Below, one piece after another: positions 19,912 to 28,347 of a stretch of 30,521 nucleotides of DNA (positions are counted from its first letter, which is position 1; every line of letters begins with the position of its first letter). This DNA is from a virus. The stretch is from positions 1 to 30,521 of the IMG/VR virus record IMGVR_UViG_3300041809_000463; one strand, written 5' to 3'. Made by a program: the position numbers and the translations under genes. The notes beneath the pieces are model-generated. The model was not told the DNA's origin. It did no database searches and saw only the letters and a list, made by a program, of their open reading frames with translations.

Positions 19912-20408
19912 GGGGCCAGATAAGTGACGCGCAGGCTACGGTCTATTGGGTGCATCCAAGCGGTGAGCTGATGCTGGCTCCCGACACTCGCATGAGGCCG
20001 TTCCGGGGCTGGCGGCGCGTGGAGTGTAAGACGGTTGCCGAGACTGAGCAATTCTCCCGGCGCATGGCGGCGCAGGAGTATAAGAAACAAAGGTCGCTGA
20101 CCGTCGAGCAGCACATGCGCTCTCAGGCGTACCGGGACCGGATCAAGGCCAACTGCAAATTGCGTCTTGCCTCCGGCTGCATCTCCGCCTACGATGAGGC
20201 CATGACCCGTAGGACACTCGAAAACATCGAGCGCGGCGAAGAGGCATTTTACAAGATGCTGGTCGCGGAGCCGGACCTGAGCCGGGCAAGTCTGGTGATT
20301 GAGCGGCAAGAGGATGTAATCGGCAACGCGAAATACGCGCGGAAGCGGCGCGGATTGGCCGATGACGAAGTGAACCCAGTCAGTAAACTCGCAGAGGCGA
20401 CGGCATGA
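19908..20408 (+). CDS. Hypothetical protein between TerL and portal
   Basis: This 166-residue protein begins MRGQISDAQATVYWVHPSGE. It is basic and helical in the middle (RRMAAQEYKKQRSLTVEQHM) with a Lys/Arg tail (YARKRRGLADDE). ATGA overlaps couple it to TerL and portal. No family recognised. The position suggests a packaging or head-assembly accessory. Confidence 0.7.
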   Translation: MRGQISDAQATVYWVHPSGELMLAPDTRMRPFRGWRRVECKTVAETEQFSRRMAAQEYKKQRSLTVEQHMRSQAYRDRIKANCKLRLASGCISAYDEAMTRRTLENIERGEEAFYKMLVAEPDLSRASLVIERQEDVIGNAKYARKRRGLADDEVNPVSKLAEATA

Positions 20409-22462
20409 TCGAGCAAGACGACCGACACTGGCAGCCTCCCGCGCGAGACGCGAAGCCATCCGACAAGATGGGGTGGCTCAATGATGTTATCTCTTCCGGG
20501 GAGCAATACAATTCTTCGCTGCTCAGTTCCCGCGACATCGGCACGGCCATCAATCTCATCTCCGGGCGCGTGGCGGAGAATCTTAACCAATCGCGCTCGA
20601 ACCTGAACATGAGCCGCGAGAAGCGGGCGCTCCGCGAAGTCGTAGCGAACATCGCCGACATCCGCGCCGTCGATGCGTACACCTCGGACAATCCGGCCTA
20701 CCAAGCGTTCCTGACGATGATGAACAAGGTCTGGAAGGCTGTCTACTTCGAGAGCAAGTTCCCTACGGCTTTCAAAAAGGCAACGCAGTGGCTCGTGGCG
20801 GGCGGGTTTTCATTCATCTCGCCGGTCTATCGAAACATGCGGCTGCAAGCCAAGTCCGCTCGCCGGATTGACTTCGACGTGTACTCCTGCAACGATTGCC
20901 TCCCGTTCCAGATGCCCGACGACAATAAAGTGCAGGGCGCTTATGGCTGGACGCGGATCAAGTTTATGCCGCTCTACGAGGGCGCCAGCAAGTTCTCGCG
21001 GAATGCTTCTGAATTGCGTCCAGTGGCTCGTAGGCGCTACTCCGGCAATGCGGCGAAGGATCGTATTAGTCTCGCCCAGCGACTTCGCATGGGGGCAGCG
21101 GACACGTCCTGGGGCAACTGGGCGGCGGAGATGTATGAGTTCCGCTACACGACCGTTCGTGACTTGAGCCTGAACGACACGAAGAAGCCGATCCCGATGG
21201 GCAAGGCGGGGTCGATTGAATCCTACGTGGTGCCTTATCTTGGGCAGGAGTTTCCGACTGCCGAGTTTGTGCAGCCGGGGATCAGAAAAACGCGCAAGGC
21301 AACGGAAGAAGATTGCTACCTGTACCCGAATCTCCGCATCTTCGTCTCGCAGTCGGGGATGCAAAAGCCGCTGATTGACGAACCATTCTGGGATTGGCAT
21401 GGGATGCACCCGCTAGCCCGTTTCTCCGCCGATGAGTGGCCGTGGGATCCTGGTTATTCTCTGGCTGGCGACATCACATCGCTTGGAGAGGCGCGGAAGG
21501 CATTGCTGCGCGGCATGGATCAAACACGGGCGGCAAGGCTCGATCCGGGGTTCATGTACGACAAGAGCGCAGGCATCAACCGCAAGACGATGGAGCAGAT
21601 GGACCCATACGAAGAGAGGGCGCGTCTTGGCGTTGATGGTCCTGTAGGCAAAGAGGACGTAATGCGCCCAATGATGCCCGCCGAGTTTTACAACCTGCCC
21701 GAATGGATTTTCAATTTTCACAAACTGCTATGCGACGAGCAGGACTACATGCTCGGCCTCGACGCGCTAAAGAATCTCGCCAAGGCCAAGATCGCGTCTG
21801 CTGACAACGCGATTGAAAAGGCGCAGGAAGAAGCCGGTCCCATTGCCACGGACATCTCGCACGGCATGGAAGAGCCGATGGGCGAGATCATGGAGATGGT
21901 TCTGGCCGATGTGATGCAGTATTACCCCACAGGCAGGATCATGCAGTATGTCGGACCGGGCGGCGTGGCGAAAGAAGTATTCGACTTCAAGCCGCAGGAG
22001 TTGATCCCGTCGCACGGGCCGGAGGAAGATCCCGCCAAGGGCGGTTCAATCTATTCCCGCATGGACCGGACGAAGATATTTCTCTCGAACATTCACGCCC
22101 AGGTCGCTCCGGGTTCGCTGCACGGCGAAGTGCAGACCAAGCAAAAACTGACGTTGCTCCAATACCAAAGGTCGGGTGGCATCATTTCTTCGGAAACTGT
22201 CGCCAAGGCTCTGGACATTGCGAACTGGGGAACCTTGGAAGGCAACACCGAAGTTGAGAAGTGGCAGAGCGAGCAGAAGATGAAAATCGAGTTCGCCGAA
22301 AAGATGAAGGAACTGGCGACGGCCTTGCAGCCACAGGGCGCGGGTGGACCGCCGCAACCGGCAGGAGCAAAACCGGGAAGACCGCCGACAGGTAATAAAC
22401 CCCCGCACATGGAAACGAAAGGGAGCGCAGAGGGACAGCGCTCAACGGTAACAAGCTCGTGA
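20405..22462 (+). CDS. Portal protein
   Basis: This 685-residue protein is the best portal candidate: it directly follows TerL and precedes scaffold and capsid, and its length suits large (P22-like) portals, which form the 12-fold DNA gate at one capsid vertex. It has a mixed N-terminal and central part (TSWGNWAAEMYEFRYTTVRD), a crown-type stem region with KIASADNAIEKAQEEAGPIA, and long C-terminal helices followed by a Pro/Gly-rich tail (GGPPQPAGAKPGRPPTGNKP). No short catalytic motif exists for portals, so the call rests on order, size and general similarity. Confidence 0.8.
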   Translation: MIEQDDRHWQPPARDAKPSDKMGWLNDVISSGEQYNSSLLSSRDIGTAINLISGRVAENLNQSRSNLNMSREKRALREVVANIADIRAVDAYTSDNPAYQAFLTMMNKVWKAVYFESKFPTAFKKATQWLVAGGFSFISPVYRNMRLQAKSARRIDFDVYSCNDCLPFQMPDDNKVQGAYGWTRIKFMPLYEGASKFSRNASELRPVARRRYSGNAAKDRISLAQRLRMGAADTSWGNWAAEMYEFRYTTVRDLSLNDTKKPIPMGKAGSIESYVVPYLGQEFPTAEFVQPGIRKTRKATEEDCYLYPNLRIFVSQSGMQKPLIDEPFWDWHGMHPLARFSADEWPWDPGYSLAGDITSLGEARKALLRGMDQTRAARLDPGFMYDKSAGINRKTMEQMDPYEERARLGVDGPVGKEDVMRPMMPAEFYNLPEWIFNFHKLLCDEQDYMLGLDALKNLAKAKIASADNAIEKAQEEAGPIATDISHGMEEPMGEIMEMVLADVMQYYPTGRIMQYVGPGGVAKEVFDFKPQELIPSHGPEEDPAKGGSIYSRMDRTKIFLSNIHAQVAPGSLHGEVQTKQKLTLLQYQRSGGIISSETVAKALDIANWGTLEGNTEVEKWQSEQKMKIEFAEKMKELATALQPQGAGGPPQPAGAKPGRPPTGNKPPHMETKGSAEGQRSTVTSS

Positions 22463-22695
22463 CGCCATTTGACAGTAAGCAGTTTGAAGTCAAGCGTGAA
22501 GATCAGGCTATAGCCACATGGAAAGGGCCGAAGGATGCGGCGACACTGGCGCAGTTGATCGAGTTGTTTCTGCGCGAGAAATGGCGGGGGCAGTTCGTGG
22601 TTTCTTTCCCTGGCAATGGTGGGATAAACGACGTGATTTTCACGGAGCGCAAGACGCGGAAGATTGTCGAGGAGCGCGAAGATACCCCCTACTGA
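22459..22695 (+). CDS. Small hypothetical protein after portal
   Basis: This 78-residue protein starts at a GTG overlapping the portal stop (GTGA). It is a compact alpha/beta sequence (MTPFDSKQFEVKREDQAIAT, then FVVSFPGNGGINDVIFTERK). No family is recognised. It lies before a promoter that separates it from the next genes. Confidence 0.65.
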   Translation: MTPFDSKQFEVKREDQAIATWKGPKDAATLAQLIELFLREKWRGQFVVSFPGNGGINDVIFTERKTRKIVEEREDTPY

Positions 22696-22706
22696 AAAGA
22701 AAAAGT

Positions 22707-22737
22707 TTGACAGGCGGGGTGCGATTGGGTTTATAGT
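22707..22737 (+). promoter_or_regulatory. Promoter before scaffold/capsid genes
   Basis: TTGACA (22707-22712), a 19-bp spacer and TATAGT (22732-22737, 5 of 6). The spacer is longer than ideal but the boxes are excellent. It lies 111 bp before the 38-residue basic peptide and would drive scaffold and capsid. Confidence 0.5.
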
Positions 22738-22848
22738 GTTCGACAGACGAGATTCTGATTCGTGCCCTACTCGGGGATACGCGACATGGCTCGGGAGCGA
22801 AGAGGCTTCCGGGCCTTTTCTATTTCAGTCAACCGAGAGGAGAGAATC

Positions 22849-22965
22849 ATGGCAAAGCATCGCGTGAAAAAGCACAAGGGCGGACACAAGAAGGGTCATC
22901 GTGGCCTGAAAATCCACGGCGGCTTCAAGGCGATGGAGCACAAGAAGGAACGGCGCAAGCGCTAA
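22849..22965 (+). CDS. 38-residue Lys/His/Arg-rich peptide
   Basis: A short frame begins MAKHRVKKHKGGHKKGHRGL and ends with HKKERRKR; about half of its residues are basic. GAGGAGAG precedes the ATG by about 4 nt, and its stop shares a base with the next ATG. It lies directly upstream of the scaffold/capsid genes and behind a promoter. A nucleic-acid neutralising or capsid-interior peptide is likely; no named family. Confidence 0.65.
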   Translation: MAKHRVKKHKGGHKKGHRGLKIHGGFKAMEHKKERRKR

Positions 22966-23204
22966 TGGCCGCTGGTCCCCAGATCGCACCACCGCAACAG
23001 GGCGCTCCGCCACAACCGGCAGGGGCACCCAGCGGTGCGGTGGTGCAGATCATTCGCCAGCTTGACCAGCTTTCGCAGGCGCTAGGCCAAGTCTTTCCGG
23101 CGGCTTCGGAAGAGGCTTCCGGGATTCAGAAACTCGTTCAGCAAATCCAGTCCAAGGTAGCGCAAACGGTGAAACCGACCCAGCCGCAAGCGCCGCCAAT
23201 CTAG
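22965..23204 (+). CDS. Pro/Gln-rich small head-region protein
   Basis: This 79-residue protein begins MAAGPQIAPPQQGAPPQPAG (disordered) and continues with an amphipathic helix (VVQIIRQLDQLSQALGQVFP) and a second helix to a Pro-rich end. Its ATG overlaps the preceding stop. Similar disordered-plus-helix proteins occur beside scaffolds; role unknown. Confidence 0.65.
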   Translation: MAAGPQIAPPQQGAPPQPAGAPSGAVVQIIRQLDQLSQALGQVFPAASEEASGIQKLVQQIQSKVAQTVKPTQPQAPPI

Positions 23205-23211
23205 GAGAGAA

Positions 23212-24021
23212 ATGCCTGATATTCGAGAAATTCTGAAAGAACGCGGCATGGCCGACGCCGAAGCCGAAGCGATGATTGGCAATCCCGCCTACAAAACCAT
23301 CCTCGAAGCGTTCGTAGCGGACGCGGAGGCTGGCAAGACCTCTCTCCTCAAAGCGCAGGAGATCGAGACGAATCTCAAGAAGTGGAAAACCGAAGTGGTC
23401 GATCCCCACTACCTCAAGAAAGATCAGGAGTACGCGCAGGCTCAGGCGAAGTTGGCCGAGCGCACAGCGTATCTCAAGAGTTTGAAGGAACAGGGCTACG
23501 AAGTTCCCGATGCGTGGCTGGCTGACGGTGCGCCGCCCCCGGACCCCAAGAATCCCCCCGTTCCCGTGATCCCCGAAGGCACCTACGTCAAGCCCGACGC
23601 GCTCGATCAGCAGGGCAGGGCCTACATGAGCCTGATGTCGATGTCGGAGCGTGCCAGAGACCTCTTGGGTCATGGCCTCGATGTCGAAGCCGAGTATGAC
23701 GATTTCGGCAAGAACAAGCGCCCCGGCGAGAAGCTACGCGAGTACATCGACCGCAAGTACGACCTGTCCACGAAGCAGCGCGAGAAGGATGCGGCCGCCG
23801 CCGCTGCCGAGAAAGCAAGGATTAAGGCCGAAGGTGTTGAGGAGTACAAAGCGGCGCATCCCGAATCGGCCAGCCCCGAACTTGCGCGTCCCGCTGCAAC
23901 CAAGTTTGACAAGTTCCAATCTCTACCCGAGGACAAGAAAAACTCGTGGCAGACCGAAGTCGGGCGCGAGGCGGCAACGCTTGCGCGGCAGAAGAAGTAC
24001 GAGAGTTTGTTGGTGCATTAA
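23212..24021 (+). CDS. Probable capsid scaffolding protein
   Basis: This 269-residue protein lies in the scaffold position, just before capsid (with a homing gene between). It is helical and charged: an N-terminal domain with MPDIREILKERGMADAEAEA, coiled segments at about 60-100, a Pro-rich hinge (PPPDPKNPPVPVIPEG), then an Ala/Lys/Glu-rich coil (KQREKDAAAAAAEKARIKAE) and a basic C-terminal helix that would contact capsid. GGAGAG precedes the ATG. No protease motif is seen. Assignment is by position and composition. Confidence 0.7.
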   Translation: MPDIREILKERGMADAEAEAMIGNPAYKTILEAFVADAEAGKTSLLKAQEIETNLKKWKTEVVDPHYLKKDQEYAQAQAKLAERTAYLKSLKEQGYEVPDAWLADGAPPPDPKNPPVPVIPEGTYVKPDALDQQGRAYMSLMSMSERARDLLGHGLDVEAEYDDFGKNKRPGEKLREYIDRKYDLSTKQREKDAAAAAAEKARIKAEGVEEYKAAHPESASPELARPAATKFDKFQSLPEDKKNSWQTEVGREAATLARQKKYESLLVH

Positions 24022-24032
24022 CAAGGAGCGGT

Positions 24033-24581
24033 ATGGCAAGCAGTTATTCATCCGAAGTAGCCCGTAATATTCCGCCTACGCGGACGCCAAGCGAGTTGGA
24101 TATCGCGTGGATGGCGGGTATCTACGAGGGTGAGGGCTGTGTGGCCGGAATTAAGGGTCGGACAATCGCCAACGTGCATCAAAAAGACCCTGAAATCCTA
24201 TATCGCATCCGCGAAATGTTCGGTGGAAGCATCACCGAAATTCGTAAAGGAACTCCGAAAAACTGCCACGTATGGAAACTTTATGGCGACGTGGCGCGGT
24301 CCATGTTCCACGCGATATTCCCGTACCTGTCGACTCGCCGCAAGATGCAGGTCGAGAAGTCCGGTGGTTTGCGGTTTACTGGGATGCCTTGCTATCGGGA
24401 AATGAAAATCAGCGCCGAACGCAAGGCAAAACGTGCGGGGATGACTCAGAAGCAAAAGATGGTCGAGAGCCAACTTTACTATCAGAGCAAGAACCGCGAA
24501 AAGGTTTTGGCCGCGAATCGTAAGTACGCCGCAGCGACCCGGCAACGGCACAAGGAACAAGTGTCGCAAACGATTCAGTAA
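24033..24581 (+). CDS. LAGLIDADG-type homing endonuclease
   Basis: This 182-residue protein has one LAGLIDADG-like motif, WMAGIYEGEGC at 26-36 (Glu34 as the catalytic-position acid), followed by a beta saddle (IANVHQKDPEILYRIREMFG, then CHVWKLYGDVARSMFHAIFP). A single motif implies a homodimer. The C-terminus is basic and helical (SKNREKVLAANRKYAAATRQ). AAGGAG lies 5 nt before the ATG. It sits between scaffold and major capsid genes, leaving both uninterrupted, so it is free-standing rather than intron- or intein-borne. Confidence 0.8.
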   Translation: MASSYSSEVARNIPPTRTPSELDIAWMAGIYEGEGCVAGIKGRTIANVHQKDPEILYRIREMFGGSITEIRKGTPKNCHVWKLYGDVARSMFHAIFPYLSTRRKMQVEKSGGLRFTGMPCYREMKISAERKAKRAGMTQKQKMVESQLYYQSKNREKVLAANRKYAAATRQRHKEQVSQTIQ

Positions 24582-24594
24582 CAGGAGATAAGTG

Positions 24595-25782
24595 ATGCCT
24601 GATCCTACATTTAACGGGGACATCCAGAGCTCGACGTTCAACGATTACATCGCTGATGTTGCCTACGACAATTTCTTCGTGAAGACGGCCTACCAGCAGC
24701 ACATGCGGGCCATCGGCGCTGTCGATCCATTCACGGGCGGCAAGTTGATGGAGGAGCCCTTCATCATGGGTTCCCCGGCCTCCGGGTTCGCGGCTCCGGG
24801 CACGAACTTCGAGATTGAGCATGTCCAGCAACTTGCGGCGATGGCCTTCCCGCCTCGCCTCTGCACGTCGCGGGATATGTTCGAGACGTTCTCGCTCCAG
24901 GTGCAGAACAAGGGTCCGAACGCGCGAATCAAGCTCAAGGATTTGTACTACCGCAACGCCATCGCTTCGATCTCGACCAACGTCGAAGTTGCGGCCTACC
25001 ATCACGGCCAAGCTGCTATCGCGAACCAGATTTCCGATGACGGCTCACTGCGCATCAACGGCATGGCTGAGGCGCTGAACGATGGCAAGAACAACTCCTG
25101 GGATGGGAACTACTACCTGAACTACGGGTATCAGCTTCGCAACGGCAACATCGGCCCCGCGAACAACTCCATCCCTGTGTTCTTTGGCAATGCGGACGGC
25201 ACGGCGGCGGCAATCTCAGTGCGTCAGCTCATCAACTTCCTCGTGCGCCAGCGCAAGTTCTGCGAGGGCAAGTCGCCGGAAATCACGATCACCACGCCGA
25301 ACGGGTGGGGATACATTCTGTCCGCTCTCCAGACGCAGCAGCAATTCACAACGGCGTGGGATGGCAAGTTCAAGAACCTTCCCACGGTTCCCGATACCGA
25401 AGGCATCGCGTTTCTCGGCACGGTCATCTACGACGACATCCTGACGCCGGGCGCGGCCTGGGGTGCTGACTTCGACACCGCCTACATCACGGCGGGCAAC
25501 AACCTCACAACGACCTTCAGTTCAAGCTCTACTTGCACGGGCGTAACAAGCCCGTCGAATATGCCGGCCTCGACCACTCTGACCGTGGGCGAGACGCTGT
25601 GGGCGCTGACAGGGCGGGCATGGAAGTACCGCCCCACGGACGACCCGGATTTCCTGTTCGGCGCACGCGAGAATCAGGTGTACAACAACAACACGAACGA
25701 TGCCTGCCTGATTAACTTGGCGCTAAACGTGTACTCGCCGTCGCCGCGCATGTCGGGACAGGCATTTGGTTTCAATGGGTGA
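24595..25782 (+). CDS. Major capsid protein
   Basis: This 395-residue protein follows the scaffold locus and is the best major capsid candidate. AGGAG at 24583-24587 supports the ATG at 24595 (a GTG lies 3 bp upstream). The sequence begins MPDPTFNGDIQSSTFNDYIA and is Asn/Gly/Ala-rich with a mixed alpha/beta pattern consistent with the HK97 fold, including a long helix region (LINFLVRQRKFCEGKSPEIT) and TTPNGWGYILSALQTQQQFT. No delta-domain or protease site is evident. HK97 fold is inferred from context; a structure prediction would settle it. Confidence 0.75.
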   Translation: MPDPTFNGDIQSSTFNDYIADVAYDNFFVKTAYQQHMRAIGAVDPFTGGKLMEEPFIMGSPASGFAAPGTNFEIEHVQQLAAMAFPPRLCTSRDMFETFSLQVQNKGPNARIKLKDLYYRNAIASISTNVEVAAYHHGQAAIANQISDDGSLRINGMAEALNDGKNNSWDGNYYLNYGYQLRNGNIGPANNSIPVFFGNADGTAAAISVRQLINFLVRQRKFCEGKSPEITITTPNGWGYILSALQTQQQFTTAWDGKFKNLPTVPDTEGIAFLGTVIYDDILTPGAAWGADFDTAYITAGNNLTTTFSSSSTCTGVTSPSNMPASTTLTVGETLWALTGRAWKYRPTDDPDFLFGARENQVYNNNTNDACLINLALNVYSPSPRMSGQAFGFNG

Positions 25783-25811
25783 CGCAAGTATTTGATTTAA
25801 TTGGAGATAGC

Positions 25812-26375
25812 ATGAAGAAGGCATTCAAGACGCACTCGCAGGGAATGGCAGGAGTTTACGCCGTGGCCTCGCGTCTGTGCCTTCTCGGTCATACTCCGTT
25901 CTTTCCGTCTGTCGATTTTGGCGTGGACATCATGCTGGATAACGGATTGAAGTTGCAGGTGAAATGTGGTCGTCTCCGCAAACATAAGGCTTATCCGAAC
26001 GGGGCATACAGTTTCGATGTTCGGAAGGCATTCACAATTGTCGGCCATACCGTTATCAAGCATCAAAAGGAGCGGACCTACGTCGGGACGTGCGATTTCA
26101 TTGTGTTTTGGGGTATTGACGAAGATAGGTTCTTTGTCATCCCATGCGCTTCGATGGAGGGGGCTGTATGGATACCCCCGAAGCATTCACACCGAGGGAA
26201 CCAGCGCAACCCAACCACTGTCGGGAGAATGCTTCAATGTGAGGAAGCGTGGCACTTGCTCGACGTGAACGGCACTATCGAGCAGCAAGAACAGGTTGAA
26301 TCTCAGGACGGGGCGGATGTGGTCATGTGCAATGGCGCTCTCATTCGACTTATTCCTGAGCTGAGCAACGGCTAA
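25812..26375 (+). CDS. PD-(D/E)XK nuclease-like protein after capsid
   Basis: This 187-residue protein has a plausible PD-(D/E)XK core: a helix SQGMAGVYAVASRLCLLGHT (9-28), then VDFGVDIMLDNG (34-45, Asp39) and LKLQVK (46-51) with Gln49 and Lys51, followed by CDFIVFWGIDEDRFFVIPCA (94-113). This Asp...QVK layout matches intron-associated or free-standing homing-type enzymes such as the I-Ssp6803I group. GGAG before the ATG at 25812 favours it over 25779, which would overlap the capsid gene. It is wedged between capsid and the next structural gene. Confidence 0.65.
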   Translation: MKKAFKTHSQGMAGVYAVASRLCLLGHTPFFPSVDFGVDIMLDNGLKLQVKCGRLRKHKAYPNGAYSFDVRKAFTIVGHTVIKHQKERTYVGTCDFIVFWGIDEDRFFVIPCASMEGAVWIPPKHSHRGNQRNPTTVGRMLQCEEAWHLLDVNGTIEQQEQVESQDGADVVMCNGALIRLIPELSNG

Positions 26376-26401
26376 CGATTTCTGTTTCAAGGAGATAGGA
26401 T

Positions 26402-27076
26402 ATGTCGAGTCGCACATGGACAGGCTACATCCCTTCGGGGTATCTCAACAGTGCTGCATCAACGAGCCCGAGCGGTTCGGTCGATGCCGAAACCGGTGCG
26501 ACGATCCCAACCGGCTTGGTTGTGGGCGCGTTTCAAGAGTTCGGAGACGATGAGGCAAAGAGCTATTCGAATCCCAACGCGACCACGTACCCGAACCAAC
26601 TCTACTCGGGCACCTATGAGTGGGTGCAACTCGATCCGGCCGTTGTGGGGACTGCGGTTGTTGTGGGCGCCTCTCTCTGGTGGCTCCAGACCAACATTGG
26701 CAAGGTCGTCACAACCACGCAGAGCGCCAACGCTCCCGATTTTGCAGGTGTGTCTATTGACCCGAATTTCGGCCTCGTCAACAACTACGCCTTCATTCAG
26801 GTCAACGGCAAGACTACCTGCCAGTTCCGGGGAACGCTGACCAAAAGCGCCGGGGCGGGTTACGGCGATTCCGTGTTCCTCTATGTCGGAGGCACCACAA
26901 CGGATCTGAACACCTTCGACATCATGGCGGCAACCTCATCGGTTGTGGCCGGCGGCTTGGCAACGGCCAACATCAATATTTCGCTGTATGTGGGTTATGT
27001 CGTGGCAACTGGGACAATATCCACAGGCGGCGGAGCCGGACTCGTTCGCATCACCCGCGCACCTTCGAGGTACTAG
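26402..27076 (+). CDS. Structural head protein (possible decoration)
   Basis: This 224-residue, beta-rich protein begins MSSRTWTGYIPSGYLNSAAS and includes VVGASLWWLQTNIGKVVTTT and DFAGVSIDPNFGLVNNYAFI. Gly/Ala/Thr/Val dominance resembles DUF2190-type capsid decoration or cement proteins. AAGGAG with the start at 26402. It lies after capsid, so a head-decoration role is reasonable but unproven. Confidence 0.6.
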   Translation: MSSRTWTGYIPSGYLNSAASTSPSGSVDAETGATIPTGLVVGAFQEFGDDEAKSYSNPNATTYPNQLYSGTYEWVQLDPAVVGTAVVVGASLWWLQTNIGKVVTTTQSANAPDFAGVSIDPNFGLVNNYAFIQVNGKTTCQFRGTLTKSAGAGYGDSVFLYVGGTTTDLNTFDIMAATSSVVAGGLATANINISLYVGYVVATGTISTGGGAGLVRITRAPSRY

Positions 27077-27077
27077 C

Positions 27078-28319
27078 ATGTCGGACACGAAGCTCGATTC
27101 ATTCACAGTCGGACAGGGCAAGATCATTCCCGTTGACCACACCGGCCCTGCGTCTTACACGGCTGGCGGCGAAACCATCGGAACGCAAAACAACCTGACG
27201 GGAATCGCGTTGCTTGGGATGGACAGCGTGGACATGATTGAAGGGTCCGGCAGTCTCAGCCTGAGCGGGAACTATCTTGTGCGGGCCATGCAGACCGGGA
27301 CTGGAGTGCGTAAGCAGACCAAGTTGGCATGGTTCAACGCGGGAGCGAACGAGACCCAGCCAAATGTTCCGCTGTCTTTGGGAACCCTGTCGGGGGCAGC
27401 AACCAAATCCAGCTACACGCAAACCGGACTTATTACGGTCGTGGGCGCGAATACGCTCAAAGCCGGGCAGTTCATTGTTTTCTCGAATGGTGCTTCTTCG
27501 TATGGCATCATTTTTGATGGCGTGATGGCGATGGTGGTCAGTGCGACCAGTTCGCAGTACACTGCCTACTTCGGCCAGAACGCTGCTGCATCGGCATGGA
27601 CCTCGCAAACGGATACCCTGAAGTATCAGGTTGTACAGGCAGGGTCGGGGAATCTATTGCAGGCTCAGGCTCTGGCCTCTCCGATCACCGGCGTTCTGGC
27701 GACAGCGAACCTCCTGACCATCACGCAAGCCAACTCGCTCCAAGTGGGCCAGTTCGTGTATCTCAACGGGCCATTCAAAACAGCATCCGTTTACGCTCTC
27801 GGAGCCATCGTGCAGGTCGCGTCGGCAAGCTCGACGGGCTGGACGGCGAACTGGCAGGGAACGGTCATCAATCAGACCACGCTGGAAACAGCGGTTGCAT
27901 CGCTGCTTGTGACCAATGGCGGCGTTCCGGTGATGGCCTTTCCGTACATTGCCGGGCCAACCTCACAGATTACCAACTGCCTGGCAGTGGCTTCGGCTAC
28001 AACTGCGGCTGGTCTGCTTACGTTGACGGCGGCGCAGTCATACCAGCCGGGGATGATTATCGTAGTGCAGAACTGCACTGGAAGCGGCAATTCGCCGCTG
28101 GATGGCACTCTGGCTACTGTGATTTCAAGCAGCTTGACAGGGGCAACAATCAAGGCGAATGGCTGGACGGTAATCATAAGCACTTCGGCAGAAACTACAG
28201 GCTATGCCTCTGTGTTGGTCACAGGCGTCAAGGGTGGCGTAATCAGCGGTATCGGAGATGTTCTTGCGGGGACCAATCTGAGCGGCGAAACGGTGCGATT
28301 GGCGTATGTAGGCAAGTAG
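27078..28319 (+). CDS. Beta-repeat structural protein
   Basis: This 413-residue protein begins MSDTKLDSFTVGQGKIIPVD. Three internal beta modules recur: about 117-165 (TVVGANTLKAGQFIVFSNG), 211-259 (TITQANSLQVGQFVYLNG) and 312-362 (TLTAAQSYQPGMIIVVQN). Each has an ANxLxxGQF-like turn, followed by strands ending in SxSxxTA. This repeated strand pattern is common in virion surface or tail-associated proteins. GAGG lies 7 nt before the ATG. A long alternative frame overlaps its second half but has no matching signals. Probable particle surface protein. Confidence 0.7.
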   Translation: MSDTKLDSFTVGQGKIIPVDHTGPASYTAGGETIGTQNNLTGIALLGMDSVDMIEGSGSLSLSGNYLVRAMQTGTGVRKQTKLAWFNAGANETQPNVPLSLGTLSGAATKSSYTQTGLITVVGANTLKAGQFIVFSNGASSYGIIFDGVMAMVVSATSSQYTAYFGQNAAASAWTSQTDTLKYQVVQAGSGNLLQAQALASPITGVLATANLLTITQANSLQVGQFVYLNGPFKTASVYALGAIVQVASASSTGWTANWQGTVINQTTLETAVASLLVTNGGVPVMAFPYIAGPTSQITNCLAVASATTAAGLLTLTAAQSYQPGMIIVVQNCTGSGNSPLDGTLATVISSSLTGATIKANGWTVIISTSAETTGYASVLVTGVKGGVISGIGDVLAGTNLSGETVRLAYVGK

Positions 28320-28347
28320 GGTCTTTCGTAGTTTGGCCTTCGGGCGG

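Noticed and set aside
24033-24581. Group I intron or intein carrying the LAGLIDADG gene
   Set aside because: Scaffold and capsid genes on either side are separate, complete proteins with their own ribosome sites; no split exons or splice-junction residues are visible.
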